DNA from: Ailanthus altissimus
Taxonomy: Eukaryota > Streptophyta > Magnoliopsida > Sapindales > Simaroubaceae
DNA length: 64,000 nt
Assembly (NCBI GenBank): GCA_946807835.1
Contig: OX327710.1
Coordinates: 16,604,501-16,668,500 of the forward strand
Reading direction: 5' to 3'
The notes under the pieces were generated by a model, which searched no databases, had not been told where the DNA came from, and saw nothing but the letters and a program-made list of their open reading frames with translations. Within the stretch, counting starts at the first letter, position 1; each line of letters starts with the position of its first letter. The position numbers and the translations under genes are program-made. Positions 9,668-22,630 of the stretch are shown here, in pieces.

Positions 9668-11328
9668 TGTTGGGATTTGTGCTTACGCATCATCCTATTT
9701 TGTATGAATATTTTATTTTATAATATTTATACAGTACATTTTATTAAATCGCTAATTTTATTAATTAAATGGTACAATACTTGTAATGCTATAGGCAGTA
9801 TATGATTTGAAGGAGTTTAGACCAATGCTAAAAGTTAGCAACGCTGAGAATTATAATTAGTAATAGTTAGCACTACTAAGAGTTAGTAGGTTATAATAAT
9901 CAGCGAAATCTATAGAGTTAGAATCTTATGTGTAATAGGACAGAGACCTGAGAGTACATCAGTAAAAACATAGTTGTAAAGAGTTGCAATAGGTGCTGAG
10001 AAATGTTATTATGCACGTGTATTCTCAAACATAATATTTCTGGTCTAATTCACAGATGCATGTTTGTCAGTGAAACAATTTATTATAGATCAATGTATAA
10101 CCATATCTAGATAGTCTAGAAGGTTGTTCTTAGCTATATGGCATACAGGTATTCAATGAAGACTGAATAGCGAACAGGTTCAATGAGGACCCCAATAGAT
10201 ATCCCATGAAGTCGTCAATGGTAGGTCCTCTCAAGTTGAGTAGTGTACGTGGTCCTTTAACTTGAGCACCGCGGTGGGCTTGTGATTGATCCACCATGCT
10301 TTGGTTCCACATATGTCAGAGACTTTTTATGTCTAACCGCTATGTGTCACTAGGTATGGTTCGATGCTCATGGAGTCCGATATGTGCATAGCTTACATGG
10401 ATGAGTTATATATTTGAATGCTTCGAGACTGTATCTCAGAAAGACTTATGGCCATAAGCAATAAACGCGAGAAAAGAGTTTCTCACAGGGTTAAACAATA
10501 TTGCAAAAATGTTTATGTATATTATTTACTGAGATACATGTCTGGAGATAAGTTCATGAATAAGCGCGTGGGGATTTGACGGTGATGATCTATATCCCCA
10601 CTCCTCTGTGATGTCAATAACAAAAGGATTATATGTATACGTTATGACCTCAACTTGTATGGTCTATTGTGTTGATTTGTAATATCCGTTACGTGTGCGT
10701 GGGGCTTCGATCACGGACTCAAGGAATAGTTTCGTTTGATAAAACGGGCTTGAACCTAAGGAGTCCCGCAATATGAAATATACTCATTGTACACTTGGGC
10801 AGTGTGCCGGATTGAATAGTTCAATCTAGTAAATTCCAACAGACCGGATAATTACTTCAGTATCCTTCGAGATGTGCACGTGTCAAGACTTAAGTGTTAA
10901 GTGCAAATTATTTAAATGTAAACTTGAACAAGAAACAATTATATCTTTGTAGTTATAGTCATAAGCTTAAAGTATTAAGCCTTTTGTTTAAGAATTAAAC
11001 TTAGGGTTTAAGTTGTTAAACCCTTTGCTAGAATAAGCTGTCATTCTAGAATTCTCAAGCCCACCAAGTTAGGAGCAATAATTCACAACAAGCGCATTTC
11101 AAGGCAAGTATTTCGGCTCAACCAAGAACAAAAAGACTTGTAAGGTAATTCTTAAAACAACCTTTTTTATTTCAATTATTAGATAATTTGAAAAACCTAT
11201 GGTGTTTATTATTTAGAAAATTAGATTTTCAGACTTCTGTTGTGCACAAATATATATATATGATGCATGATTTTGTAATGATGAACACAAACCCACATAT
11301 ATGCACCCTAGGATAATCAACACTCACA
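9668..11328 (+). repeat. 5' LTR of the large copia element (internally deleted)
   Basis: About 1.66 kb. It aligns with 16250-21518 (minus its insert) and 22631-24902. Near 10905-10920 it jumps from the sequence after GTTAAGTGC straight to AACTTGAACAAGAAACAA. It therefore lacks a block of about 0.84 kb that the second LTR keeps at roughly 20266-21105. Primer-site-like TGATATCAAAGCAT follows at 11332. Confidence 0.85.
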
Positions 11329-11429
11329 AAATGATATCAAAGCATATTTGAGTAGATTTTGGTGTAATTGAGTGTTAAAATTATTGTTGGTGAATTTTTG
11401 GTGCTCAAATGGTGCATTCTAAAGAGTTG

Positions 11430-12120
11430 AAATATGTATACCAAGGTGGGAAGTATCGGAGCACCGTGGCACAAAAGGCTTGGCACTGTGATGCTGGAGT
11501 TTTGTCCCAACGCTAGGTGTTGGGCACTGTGGCACCGAGGCTTTACTTCAGACACCACAATGCTAGGTGCTGGGTGCCACAGCACTAGAGGGTGGGGGCC
11601 GCAACGCTGGAGGCAGTGCCCTAGTGCTGTAATGTCGGGAACCCAACACTGCGGCATCGACTACACTTACTCAAATTAATTTTTAAATTATTTCAAATAT
11701 TAATTTTAAACATATAGGGGTTTATAAGATACAGTGATAAGAGTTATTAGTCTGTATTATAAACCGATATTATTTTTCTGTATGGGTAACCACAATGGGA
11801 GCCGTACTAGTGTGGGTTAGTTGTGCTTGCACATAAATAAATATTTGATTAAGAAAAGTATTTCCATAAATTGCTACAGTGTGTGGGTAGTACTGATAGC
11901 ACATATTTGATTATTGATGAGTTAATCTGGAATACATTTATCCTAGATCACTACAGTGTAAGGATAAGGTGTATTTAGGATCATGAATATGAGTTGCATG
12001 AGATACAATTGACAAGAGTTGTTTATCCATTGAGTTTACAAATACTTAGATTGCTACAGTGTACGGCCCGAGTAAAATGCTAATGGGGTCTACTTCCCAC
12101 TATATAGCTTAAATGAGTTT
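11430..12120 (+). other. untranslated leader of the large copia element
   Basis: This stretch holds two repeat systems. At 11450-11650 there is a cluster of GCACCGTGGCAC/GGTGCTGGGTGCCACAGCAC-like inverted repeats. At 11873, 11950 and 12053 there are three GCTACAGTGT-type words in similar context. A homologous leader copy at 21519-22625 keeps more CpG in the first cluster. The open stretches here (for example 11337-11657 on -) are by-products of the GC-rich repeats. Confidence 0.7.
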
Positions 12121-12296
12121 AAACTGTCGTTATCCCATTTGAAAGATTAAAAGAACTATGTAAAGCAGTGTGAGGGCGTTTTAAATTTAAAAAAATATAT
12201 ATATAAATTATACTCATTATTTAAAATGTTATATTAGTGATTTAATTTTTTAAATATCCGCTGACTTCTTTTATTTTTTTGTCTTGTAAAGTAATT

Positions 12297-13060
12297 ATGA
12301 CCTCTAGTAATCCCTTTGCAGGTATACTAGATGCACATCAACTCAATAGTGCTGATAACTTTTTTGATTAGTATATGAATCTCAGAATCATTCTGGATTT
12401 AGAAAAACTAAGATATATTATTGACCAGAAGATGCCTAGAGGTGCTTCTGAGGTGCCACCAAAGAAGAAAATATGACATCAGAAATGGAAGGATGACTAT
12501 TTAAAGGTTGAATCTTATATCCTCGCTCCATATCCACTGAGCTGCAGCAGGAGCATGTCCGCATGGACAGTGCTAGTAGCATCATACTCTATCTAAAAGA
12601 GCTTTTTGGTGTCCAACCCTAGGTTAATATTTATAGGGTCGCCAAAGCTCTCTTTCAAGCCAGACTTTCTGATGGCAGCCCAGTAAGCCCTCATGTTCTC
12701 AAGATGATAGGATTAATTGAGGCTTGACAGCATAGACATTACGCTAAACAATAATTTAGGGAATAGCTTGATTCTCCAGTCGCTGCCCGGGTCATTTGCA
12801 CAGTTTATCATGAACTTCAACATGCAAGGATTGACCCCTACCTACGTTGATCTAAATAATATGCTCAAGACAGCACAGAAGGATATGAGTAAAGAGGCTA
12901 TGGCCTTCCATGTCCAGAGTGCTCCGTCTTCTACCCAAAGGGCTTTTGAAAATTCTAAAGGGAAAAATAAAATTAAAGTAAAGCAGACACCCAAGATGAG
13001 TCCTCAACGGTGACAAATATCCAAGATACAAGAAAAGCCAAAAGTAAAAGAAAAATATTT
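12297..13060 (+). pseudogene. copia gag (degenerate)
   Basis: Begins MTSSNPFAGILDAHQLNSAD then NFFD-stop-YMNLRIILDLEKL, the N-terminus typical of copia gag polyproteins. Further on it reads NSLILQSLPGSFAQFIMNFN and NMLKTAQKDM, then a lysine-rich tail and a worn zinc knuckle (YCSKDGY). At least six stops or frame changes occur before 12717. In an intact element this protein would form the virus-like particle. Confidence 0.8.
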
Positions 13061-16000
13061 CTATTGCAGCAAAGATGGATACTAGAAAAAGAACTACCCC
13101 AAATACCTTACTACCGTGAAGAAGACTCGCACAGGTATATGCTTACCTATTATTAACGTTTCTTTAGCATTTGATGCTAGTACAGACTGGGTATTATATA
13201 CCGCATATCTTTTTCACATCTCCAATATGTTGCAGGGTCTAAAAAAAATTAGATGGTTGCAGTCAAGAGAGGTACAGCTTCAAGTAAGAAATGGTGATTT
13301 CTTATAGGTTGAGGCTGTTAGACATATTGACTTAATTCTCCCTTGTAATAAAATTTTTGTATTGCATAACTGATATTTTATACCCTCATATATCAGACAG
13401 AGTATCTCATTTCTTGTAATTGACAGTGAAGGGTATCATGTGTATATCAAGAACCATTCCTTATATTTATGTGATATGTTTAATGTTTTGTTAGCTGAAT
13501 GTTAGTTGATTAATGGGCATTATGTTTTGGATACAACTGAAAATGTCATAAATATACAGGGTAGCACTAGTAGTAGTTCAGAAACATTAAATGATACAGA
13601 ATTATGGCATATGAGATTAGGTCATATAGGCATAAGACGTCTAACCCGTTTGGTTAAGAATTATTTGATATCTTATCTAACCATAGAACCTTAACTTGTT
13701 TTTTAATCTTGTATTAGAGGAAAAATGACTAAACCTCTATTTACTGGTGTTGGACATCATGCCACTGATTTATTGGAACTGGTGCATAGTGATGTATACG
13801 GTTCAATGAATCACACTACAATAGGTGTATTTTTGATACTTTGTAACCTTTATCAATGATTTGTCACAATACGGGTATGTGTTTCTTATGAAACACAAGT
13901 CAAAAACCTTTGAAAAGTTCAAAGAGTCCGAACTTGAAGTAGAGAAGCAAACCGACATGTACGTCAAATGCCTTCGATTAGATCGAGGTGGTAAGTATAT
14001 GAGGAGTGAATTTTCTGACTATTTAAAGGAGAATGGGATTCTTGCTCAGTATAGTCCTCTGGGTACTCAACAAAATAATGGTGTTTCAAAAAAGAGGAAT
14101 CGGACTTTATTGGATATGGTCCGGTCGATAATAAGCTTCACCAATCTTTCAAAATATCTATGGGATTATGCTCTTGATACTGTTACTCATATATTGAATA
14201 GGGTTCCATGTAAAGTTGTTCCGACTACTTCGCATGAGATGCTAAAAGGAAAAAAATCAAGTTTTAAATATTTTAAGATTTAGAGCTATCCTAGTTACGT
14301 AAAAGTTATGCAATATGATAAACTTGCACCCATGGGGTATAAGTACCAGTACGTCAGGTATCCAAAGAATTCAATGGGATACTAGTTCTATAATCCCGAG
14401 GAACGAAATATATTCATTTCTCGATATGCCACTTTCTTTGAGAAAAATTTTCTCATAGATCGTAAGGGTTATAGAAAGATTGAGCTTTATGAAGCCAATC
14501 AAAACTAGAATGAACCAGAGATGGAACCTCAAGCTAAATCCAACGAAATACCTTTAATGCACCCTCCACGTAGGTTAGAGAGGATGTCCAAACCACCTGC
14601 CAGGTATGGTTAGATGCCTAAAGGTGTACTTGGAGTTTTTTTTTAGTTGAAAAAAATGATTTTTTAACCTATAGAGAGGCGATGTTGAACATCGACTTGA
14701 GAAAATGACAAGAATCTATAAAATCCAAAATTGACTCAGTATATCAAATCATGTCTGACACTTGGTTGAGCTTCCCGAAAGAATAATTTCTATTGGTTGT
14801 AAATAGATTTATAATCGAAAACGTAGGCTCGATAAAAAGGTAGAGACCTTAAAAGCCTTACTGGTTGTATAAGGTTGTGCTCAATGATCTAAAATCGATT
14901 ATGAGGAAACCTTTGCACCAGTAGCGATGTTAAAGTCAATACGAATTTTATTGGCAATTGCTGCATATTATGACTTTGAAATATGGCAGATGGATGTAAA
15001 GACGGCATTCCTGAATTAATATCTTAAGGAAGAGATATTTATGAAACAGCCTGAAGGTTTTGCATCCAGCCTAACTGCGGGTCTAGTATGCAAACTGAAG
15101 AAGTTTATTTATAGACTTAAACAGGCCTCCTAAAGTTGGAATCTTTATTTTGATGAAGTAATCAGAGGGTCTGGTTTGGTCAAAAACAAATAGGAACCTT
15201 GTGTGGATAGAAAGGTCAGTAGGAGCATGATAGTCTTCTTAGTTCTTTATGTGGATGACATACTGATCATTGAGAATGATATAAGTATGTTACAATCAGT
15301 AAAGAGTTATTTAAACAAGAACTTCTCCATGAAGAATTTGAGAGAGGCTTCTTATATACTGAGTATAAAGCTTTATAGAAATATAATTAGAAAGCTTATA
15401 GGACTTTTCCAATCGTCACACATTGATAGTATCTTAGAAATGTACAATTTTACTAACGGTAAGACAGCTAATGTACCTTCTAGACATGGCATTCATCTTT
15501 CGAGGAGAATGTCTCCCCAAATGGAAGATGAAAGAGTTAAAATATCTAAAATATCATATGCATCAGTTGTAGGTAACCTGATGTATGCTATGATGTACAC
15601 TAGACCTAACATCAACATGGTTGTAAGTGTTACTAGCCGGTATCAATCTAATCTAGGTAATAGCCATTGGATGACAGTCAAACATGGCCTTAAATACCTT
15701 AAGGGTACAAAGAACAAGTTTTTAATTTATAAAGATAATGACTTACAAGTCAGAGGATACACAGATTTAGAATTCTAATCTAATTCAGATGATAGAAAGT
15801 CTATATTTGAATATGTGTTTATCCTCAACGGTGCCTACAGTGAGTTGAAAGAGCACTAAATAAGGATCCACGGATGATTCAACAACGGAAGCGGAATATA
15901 TTGCAGTTTTTTAGACAGCAAAGGAAGAAGTGTGGATACGCAAGTTTGTCGCTAAGCTAGGAATTGTCCCTACTCCGATGGATCCTATCCAATTATTCTG

Positions 16001-16195
16001 TGATAATAACGGGGCCATAACACAAGCCAAAAATCCAAGAGCACGCCAGAGATCTAAACATGTGGAGAGAAAATACCACATAATTATATAGATCTTGGCT
16101 ATGAGAGATGTAATAATTTGTAGAGTTGAGTCTGTAAATAATGTAGCGGACCAATTGACTAAAACCTTAACTCCAAAGGTGTTTTAGAAATACAT
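13061..16195 (+). pseudogene. copia pol: pre-integrase, integrase, RT, RNase H (degenerate)
   Basis: The pre-integrase motif ELWHMRLGHIGIRRL lies at about 13600. The integrase core runs 13735-14280, with LVHSDVYG, RLDRGGKYMRSEF and the TQQNNGVSKKRNRTLLDMVR motif. RT runs 14880-15330 (MDVKTAFLN, IYRLKQAS, LYVDDILII). The RNase H region runs 15540-16190 (YASVVGNLMYAMMYTRP, RGYTDLEF, then a frame-broken KHVERKYH-type end). The protease active site near 13190 reads DAS in place of the usual DSGA. Frameshifts separate the open blocks 13861-14283 and 15203-15778. PPT-like AAATGGGAATT precedes the LTR at 16250. Confidence 0.85.
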
Positions 16196-16435
16196 GGAGT
16201 CCATGGGTATTAGATACCATTACAAATGGCACTATAGCAAATGGGAATTTGTTGGGATTTGTGCTTACGTGCCATCCCATTTTCTATGAATATTTTATTT
16301 TATAATATTTATATAATACATTTTATTAAATCGTTAATTTTATTAATTAAATGGTACAATGCTTGTAACGCTGCAGACATTCTATGATCTAAAGGAGTTT
16401 AAATCTGGTCTAAAAGAGTTTAGACTAACACTAAA

Positions 16436-19151
16436 TGTCACGCCCCAGACCTAAAAGATCTGACACACGACATCACTTACATTCATTCAATAATACTTAA
16501 ACATTCATTTTAATTTCTTTCAGAATTATAGCAATTGAATTATGACTGGGACAATTAGTAAACCGGAGATACGCAGAGTTTTCTCAGAGATTAACACTCT
16601 ACTACGTCACCAGTAGCAACTTTATTACCGGAAGCCCAGAATATATTCATTGCAAATTCTTACTTAAAATCAATCCATTACTACACTTGGTGAAACTTAA
16701 ACTAAATCCAACCACACACAATAAAATAATACATAAGTATTTATTCAATAGGGACAAATCAAATATCTTATCCCACGTGTCCCTAAATGAAACACTTAGC
16801 AACCTAACAACTTAGGGAACCCAAGGAACAGCAGAAGCCTTGCCAAATCCGCTAAGCACACATGTACCTTATTTACCTGAAATCACCATAAACTATAATG
16901 AGTATAAAACTCAGGAAGCATACTAGTTTTTCATATATCAAATACAAATACATATATGTACACAATGCATATATATGATATGCTGTGATCAATCAAAATC
17001 ATAATCTTATCAAATCACATATCATGTAAGCGCTTACACATTCTTTCAAAACACATAATAGGAATACCATCACTCAACTACTACTTAGTAGGACTTACAT
17101 ATCACATATCACATAATGAGCCAAATGTCACTCGTAGGTGACATACCGTATGAGAGGAATAGTACAAGTGAGGTCTTGAAATTACATATATATAATGCTC
17201 ATACCCGAAGGTAAAAGCCAAACCCTCACCCTGATCATCGGTGAGTCCTCTCACATGCACCAATACGCCACCACACGAATGTGATGACTCACACTTCCTT
17301 TAGGTACCAATAGGATCCTCCCTACATACGGAACACATAACATATACCAATCCCGAAGGAAAGGCCACACATAAAGGCTCCACAAATCACATAAAATGCC
17401 TACTAAGTTAACAGTGAGTTCAAGTACCCTCAAAACACAAAATATTTCTCATGGACATATTACACTTCAAAAGCTTTCTTTGTTAAACATATCTTATTTT
17501 GAAAGCTCACTTTCAAAAACACATGTATGTCATGTATGTCCATGCTCACATTCATAAATACATATCTTCACATTTCATATCAAAATATACTTTGACATAA
17601 CATAAACATATTCCTAACCACATTTACAAAATCATACAAAACAATTACTATGTTTATTGTGATTTCAGTAAAAAGTCTAGTATACTTACCTCTTAGCACT
17701 TTCAGGTACAAGGCTTAAATCTCCTTAACCTATCAATAGAGATTAATTATTTCATAAGCCTCAAAATTCACACAAAATACTTTAAATAGCTTACAAAATT
17801 GTACACAATACATTTATCACATCAAATTGGTCTAAACACTTGGTTTCTCAAAAACCTGTCATTCTGACCACTTACACTTAACAAAATTTTCTAATACATC
17901 AAATGATGTCCAATTACTCCAAAATCATAATATATCATTCTTGACTCATATATCCTTCTTATATATGAATATTATATCAAAGTTCCTACACAATTCATTC
18001 CATACACACCATCGAATCCAAACTATAAACCTGACAGGATCAAGATACTTACTGAACAGTATTCAATCTCCCAATTTTGTAAAATCATATACTAACTCAA
18101 AAATTATAAAACTACCACATAATTACTCTTAACACATATCTTAGTCCATGATAAATATTTCACTTCCAAATTACTGCCAAAAGTATTTTAAAACTATTTT
18201 ATTCCATAACTTTAAAAATCTGTTAATTAAATACTGCAATGAGCTGATACATTCTAGAAAATCATAACACTTCAACCACATTGATCTAAATTCTCAATTC
18301 CGAGTATATCATATTAGACATATAAAATTATCATATTCCATAAATTCGTAATTTTTGAAGATCATTCAATAGGTCAAAAATTATTTTCCACTGTAACATA
18401 CTGTTTACACAGGAAATTTTTAGAATTTCAGGGTCATTTTGGTAAATTCACTAAAACTTCAATTTCCAGAATTTTTAATCGATTCAAAGTTTCAAAAGAT
18501 CCTAAACATGGATAATTTCATATACCCAAAATTCAAAACCAGAATCGAATCACAATAATTTATAAAATTCCTAGATCAAGAGGTTATCCAGCAGAAATTC
18601 CACAATTCATTATGATTTATCAAACTATCTTATAGATCATCATCAATTCTCATAAGATCTTACGAAATACACAACAAATCCTCAATTATACATATTTTTA
18701 GAAATCAAAACTTAAATGAATTAACTTAATTAATACCAATAAATTGAGAAATACGTATGATATACCTCTTGAAATTCAAATTTCCAATTTCTTCTTCTTT
18801 TTCTTCTTCTTCTCCTCTTTCTCTCCTCTCTATTTCTCTCTTCTCTCTCTCTAAAAGAGGTAGCTCGACCAAAATGAGAGAATTAGGGTTTTAAAAGTGT
18901 ATTTTTATACTAAGTGGCTAATTTTTGGTATTTACAAATTTACCCCAAAACTTTCAAAGTATTACAATTTGGTCCCTAAAATAAATCTAAAGTCTTGCAA
19001 TTAAACCCAATGCTAATAATATGACCTTAACCTATACAAACACTACTAATAACAATATATAAATCAAGTATCACCAACATACAAATAAAATACGTATATT
19101 TATACATATATAAATACTTATTCTTACCAGTCATGGATACTGGTTACTACA
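16436..19151 (-). mobile_element. solo LTR A, 2716 bp, with CTAAA target duplication
   Basis: Runs from TGTCACGCCCCAGACC to ACTGGTTACTACA and is flanked by CTAAA at 16431-16435 and 19152-19156. There are no internal gag-pol sequences. A close copy lies at 31970-34682. The strand is inferred: on the minus strand it reads TGTAGTAACC at the start and GGGGCGTGACA at the end, with TATAAAAATACAC near 18910 followed by a purine-rich leader. That layout suggests a gypsy (Tekay/Del-like) LTR. Small open frames inside are shared by both copies but look like noise. Confidence 0.88.
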
Positions 19152-20957
19152 CTAAAAGTTAGCAATAGTGATAATTATAATTGCTAATAGTTATCACTAC
19201 TAAGAGTTAGCAGGTTATAACAATCAACGAAATCTAAAGAATTAGAACCTTATCTGTAAAAGGATAAAGACCCGAGAGTACATCAATAATAACATAGTTA
19301 TAAAAAGTTACAATAGGTGCTGAGAAATGTTATTATGCACATGTATTTTCAAACACAATGTTCCTGGTCGAATTCACAGATGTTGATCTGTCAGTGAAAC
19401 CCTTTATTATAGATAAGTGTATGACCATAACTAAATGGTCCAGATGGTTATTCTTAACTGACCACGGGCTTACCGGAAGCTCGTATAGCATATGGGTATT
19501 CAATGAGGACTAAATATCGAACAAGCTCAATGAGGACCCTAATAAACATCCCATGAAGCCGTCAATGGTAGGTCCTCTCGAGTTGAGTAGTGTACATGGT
19601 CCTTTGATCTGAGTGCCATGGTGGGCTTGTGACTGATCTACTATACTTTGGTTCCATATATGTCAGAGACCTTCCATGGTCTGATCACTATGCGTCGTTG
19701 GGTATGGTCCGATGCTCATGAAGTCCAGTGTATACAGATATAGGATCTTTCAGTTCATATGGGTGAGTTATATATCTGGATGCCCTGAGACTACATATCT
19801 GAAAGACTTATGGCCATAAGCAATAAACTTGAGAAAAGAGACTCTCATACGGTTAAACAACATCGTAAAGGTGTTTACATATATTGTTTATCAATATACG
19901 TGTCTAGAGATAAGTTCACGAATGAGCGCATGAGGATTTGATGGCGATGATCTATATCCCCGCTCCTCTAGGATATAAATGGCGGAAGGATTATACGTAT
20001 GCACTATGACCTCAACTTGTATGATCTACTACTCTGATTTATAATATCTGTGATGTGTGCATGGGGGTTGATCACAAACTCACGGAACAGCTCTATTTGA
20101 TAGATCGAGCGTGGACCTAAAGAGTCTCGCAATATAAAGTATACTCGTTGTTCACTGGGGCAGCGTAACGGATTGAATAGTTCAATTCAGTAAATTTCAG
20201 CAGACCGAACAATTGCTTCAGTATCCCTTGAGATGTGCACATGTCAAGACTTAAGGGTTAAGTGCATCAATTAGTTATCAATAGTTGTTGACCAATAAAA
20301 TAATGACACATGGTATATTGCAGGCCAATTTTTGTTTGACTTGAAAATAAACAAGATGACTTTACTTGTTGGACAAATAAGATAATTATTTTATTCATTA
20401 AATTATTTATTGAATAAAATAATAATAATTGATATTATTTAATTAAGTCAAACAAATATTTAAATAAATGCATGTGTTTCAATTAAATTTAATATGATTA
20501 AATTAAATAGATGAATCAAAAATGCATGGGCATATAAGAGGTAGGGTCAAGATATATGTTACAAGCAAATGAAGAAATTATTTCTTCATTTTGCTTTCTG
20601 TCACAATCGGCCAACACTTCACTCTTATTAGTTTTTAATTTGTTTAATGTAATTAAATCAAAAATAAAAACAAGTAAATTTTGTTCCAAGCTTGGTGGGA
20701 CCTCGTGATTTGTAAAAAGATGAAAGTGTGTTTCATCATTTGATTGCACAATCCAGTCAAGTTCATCAAATTATACACATGTCTTTTGATTTATTAATTA
20801 TTTATTTATTGTAAACAATTATTTTAAGGCAAAACCAATAGGTAAGCAAAGGTAAACTATATTTGTGGGCCATGTTATGTGTTATTAAAGGGAAAACAAA
20901 TTGAAGCAAATAAGAGCAAAATGTTTGCTCATTTTGAAAGGAGTCACACGACTACAC

Positions 20958-20960
<3 letters not shown>

Positions 20961-20991
<31 letters not shown>
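20961..20991 (+). repeat. (AG)n microsatellite in copia LTR
   Basis: About 15 AG units inside the block of the LTR that is absent from the left LTR of the same element. Confidence 0.95.
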
Positions 20992-20995
<4 letters not shown>

Positions 20996-21518
20996 CTCTA
21001 AAATTATAAGTGTTAGGCTTGTTGAAGAGTTGAACTTCTACTTCTTAATTTTCTTTCTAAGTGACCAAATTTACTACAAGCTATAAGAGAATGTTTTTGT
21101 TGTTCAAATGTTAAACTTGAACAAGAAACAATTATAGCTTTGTAGTTGTAGTCATAAGCTTAAGGTGTTAAGCATTTTGTTTAAGAGTTAAACTTAGAGT
21201 TTAAGTTGTTAAACCCTTTGCTGGAACAAGCTGTCATGTTAGACTTTTCAAGCCCACCAAGTTGAGAGCTAGAATTCACAAAAAGCGCATTTCAAGGCGG
21301 GTACTCCAACTCAACCAAGAACAAAAAGGATTGAAAGGTAATTCTCAACAAAAACTTTGTTATTTTAATTATTAGATAATTTGAAAGACTTATTGTGTTT
21401 ATCATTTAGGAAATTAGATTTTTGAACTTTTGTTCCGCACAAATATGTATATGATGCATGTTTTTGTAATAATGAACACAAACTCACATGTACGCACCCT
21501 AGGATAATCAACACTTGA

Positions 21519-22625
21519 AAAATAGTATCATAGCATATTTGAGAAGATTTTGGTGTAATTGAGTATTAAATTGTTGTTGGTGAAGTTCTGGTACTCAAAT
21601 GGTGCATTTCAAAGAGCTGAAATGGGTTTACCAAGGTGGGGAACATTGGAGCGCCGCGGCACAAAGGGCTTGGCGCTGCAGCACTAAAGATTTTGTCCCC
21701 AACACTGGGAAGCCAGTGCCGAGGCTCTATTTTGGGCCCCACAGCGCCAGGTGCTAAACATCGAGGCATCGAGGCTCTACTTCAAGCGCCGCTGCGCCAA
21801 GTACTAGGCTTTGCAACCCCAGTTACTGGGTGCCGCAGCGCTGAGGCTCTGCTTTGGGCACCGCAGCGCTGAGGCTCTGCTTTGGGCACCGCAGCGCCGA
21901 AGGGTGAGGGTCGCGGCGCTGAGGGTAGTGCCCCCCAATGCTGCACTGCCAAGAACTCACACCACGACACTGACTACACTCACTCAAATTAATTTTTAAA
22001 TTATTTAAAATATTAATTTTAAACATGTAAGAGTTTATGAGATACAATGATAAGAGTTATTAGTCTGTATTATAAACCGGGATTATTTTTGTGTTAGTAA
22101 CTATAATGGGAGTTAATTGTGCTTACACAAAAATAAATGTCTGATTGAAAATCACTTCCTCATAATATGGGGATCTATTCTTTATATTAAAAATCTCTCT
22201 TAATCAGATTGAATAATATTACATTATGAGATAGTGTTTTATTAATAATCCGTCTTATCAATATGGTGTTAGATAAATTATGTCAGTCATTTCACAATAT
22301 CGCTACAGTGTGAAGATTTGGTCGGTATAATTTAGACTATATCGGTTAAACGTGAGATGAGACAAATATATGTAAAAGTATTACCCTAGATCGCTACAAT
22401 GGCAGGTAGTACCGGTAGTATATATTTAATTATTGATAAATTAATTTGAAATACAATTACCCTATATCGCTACAGTGTACGGATAATGTGTATTTAGGAT
22501 TATGAATAAAAGTTGCATGAGATACAATTGACAAGAGTTGTTTACCCGTTGGGTTTACAAAGGCCGAGATCGCTACAGTGTGCAGCCAGAGTAAAATTCC
22601 AATGGAACAATGTTTTCAAGAACAT
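21519..22625 (+). mobile_element. second, truncated copy of the copia leader
   Basis: Homologous to 11329-12085. It begins with the same primer-site region (TAGTATCATAGCATATTTGA) and has the GC-rich inverted-repeat cluster at 21640-21960. Four GCTACA(G/A)TG words follow at 22302, 22393, 22469 and 22572. The homology stops after AGAGTAAAATTCCAATGG near 22606. Gag-pol is missing. The cluster includes a duplicated 28-bp block (about 21834-21890). Confidence 0.8.
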
Positions 22626-22630
22626 ACTGC

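Larger units (their letters stand above)
9668..21518 (+). mobile_element. large degenerate Ty1/copia element (LTR - gag-pol - LTR)
   Basis: LTR 9668-11328 (TGTTGGGATTTGTGCTTACG ... CACTCACA), an internal region with decayed gag and pol in copia order (gag, pre-integrase, integrase, RT, RNase H), and LTR 16250-21518. The right LTR is swollen by a nested 2.7 kb solo LTR (16436-19151). Many stops and frameshifts show it cannot be autonomous. The sequence beyond 21518 is not flanking DNA but a second copy of the leader, so no target duplication pairs with the CCAGC left of 9668. Confidence 0.85.
16250..21518 (+). repeat. 3' LTR of the large copia element, interrupted by a solo LTR
   Basis: Starts TGTTGGGATTTGTGCTTACG and, after removal of the 2716-bp insert and one copy of its 5-bp duplication, is about 2.55 kb, the longest of the three family members here. 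It retains a block missing from the left LTR, including an (AG)n run at 20961-20991. After it comes a primer-site-like TAGTATCATAGCAT and leader sequence, so it also has the position of a 5' LTR for a second, truncated unit. Confidence 0.85.

Noticed and set aside
17251..18132. Open frames conserved between the two solo LTRs (also 32783-33663)
   Set aside because: The two LTRs are recent copies, so shared open frames are expected without selection. No domain is seen.
21566..22047. Several overlapping open frames on both strands, 60-80 residues
   Set aside because: They are readings of the GC-rich motif cluster in the copia leader, with repeated peptides from a duplicated 28-bp block; they are not genes.
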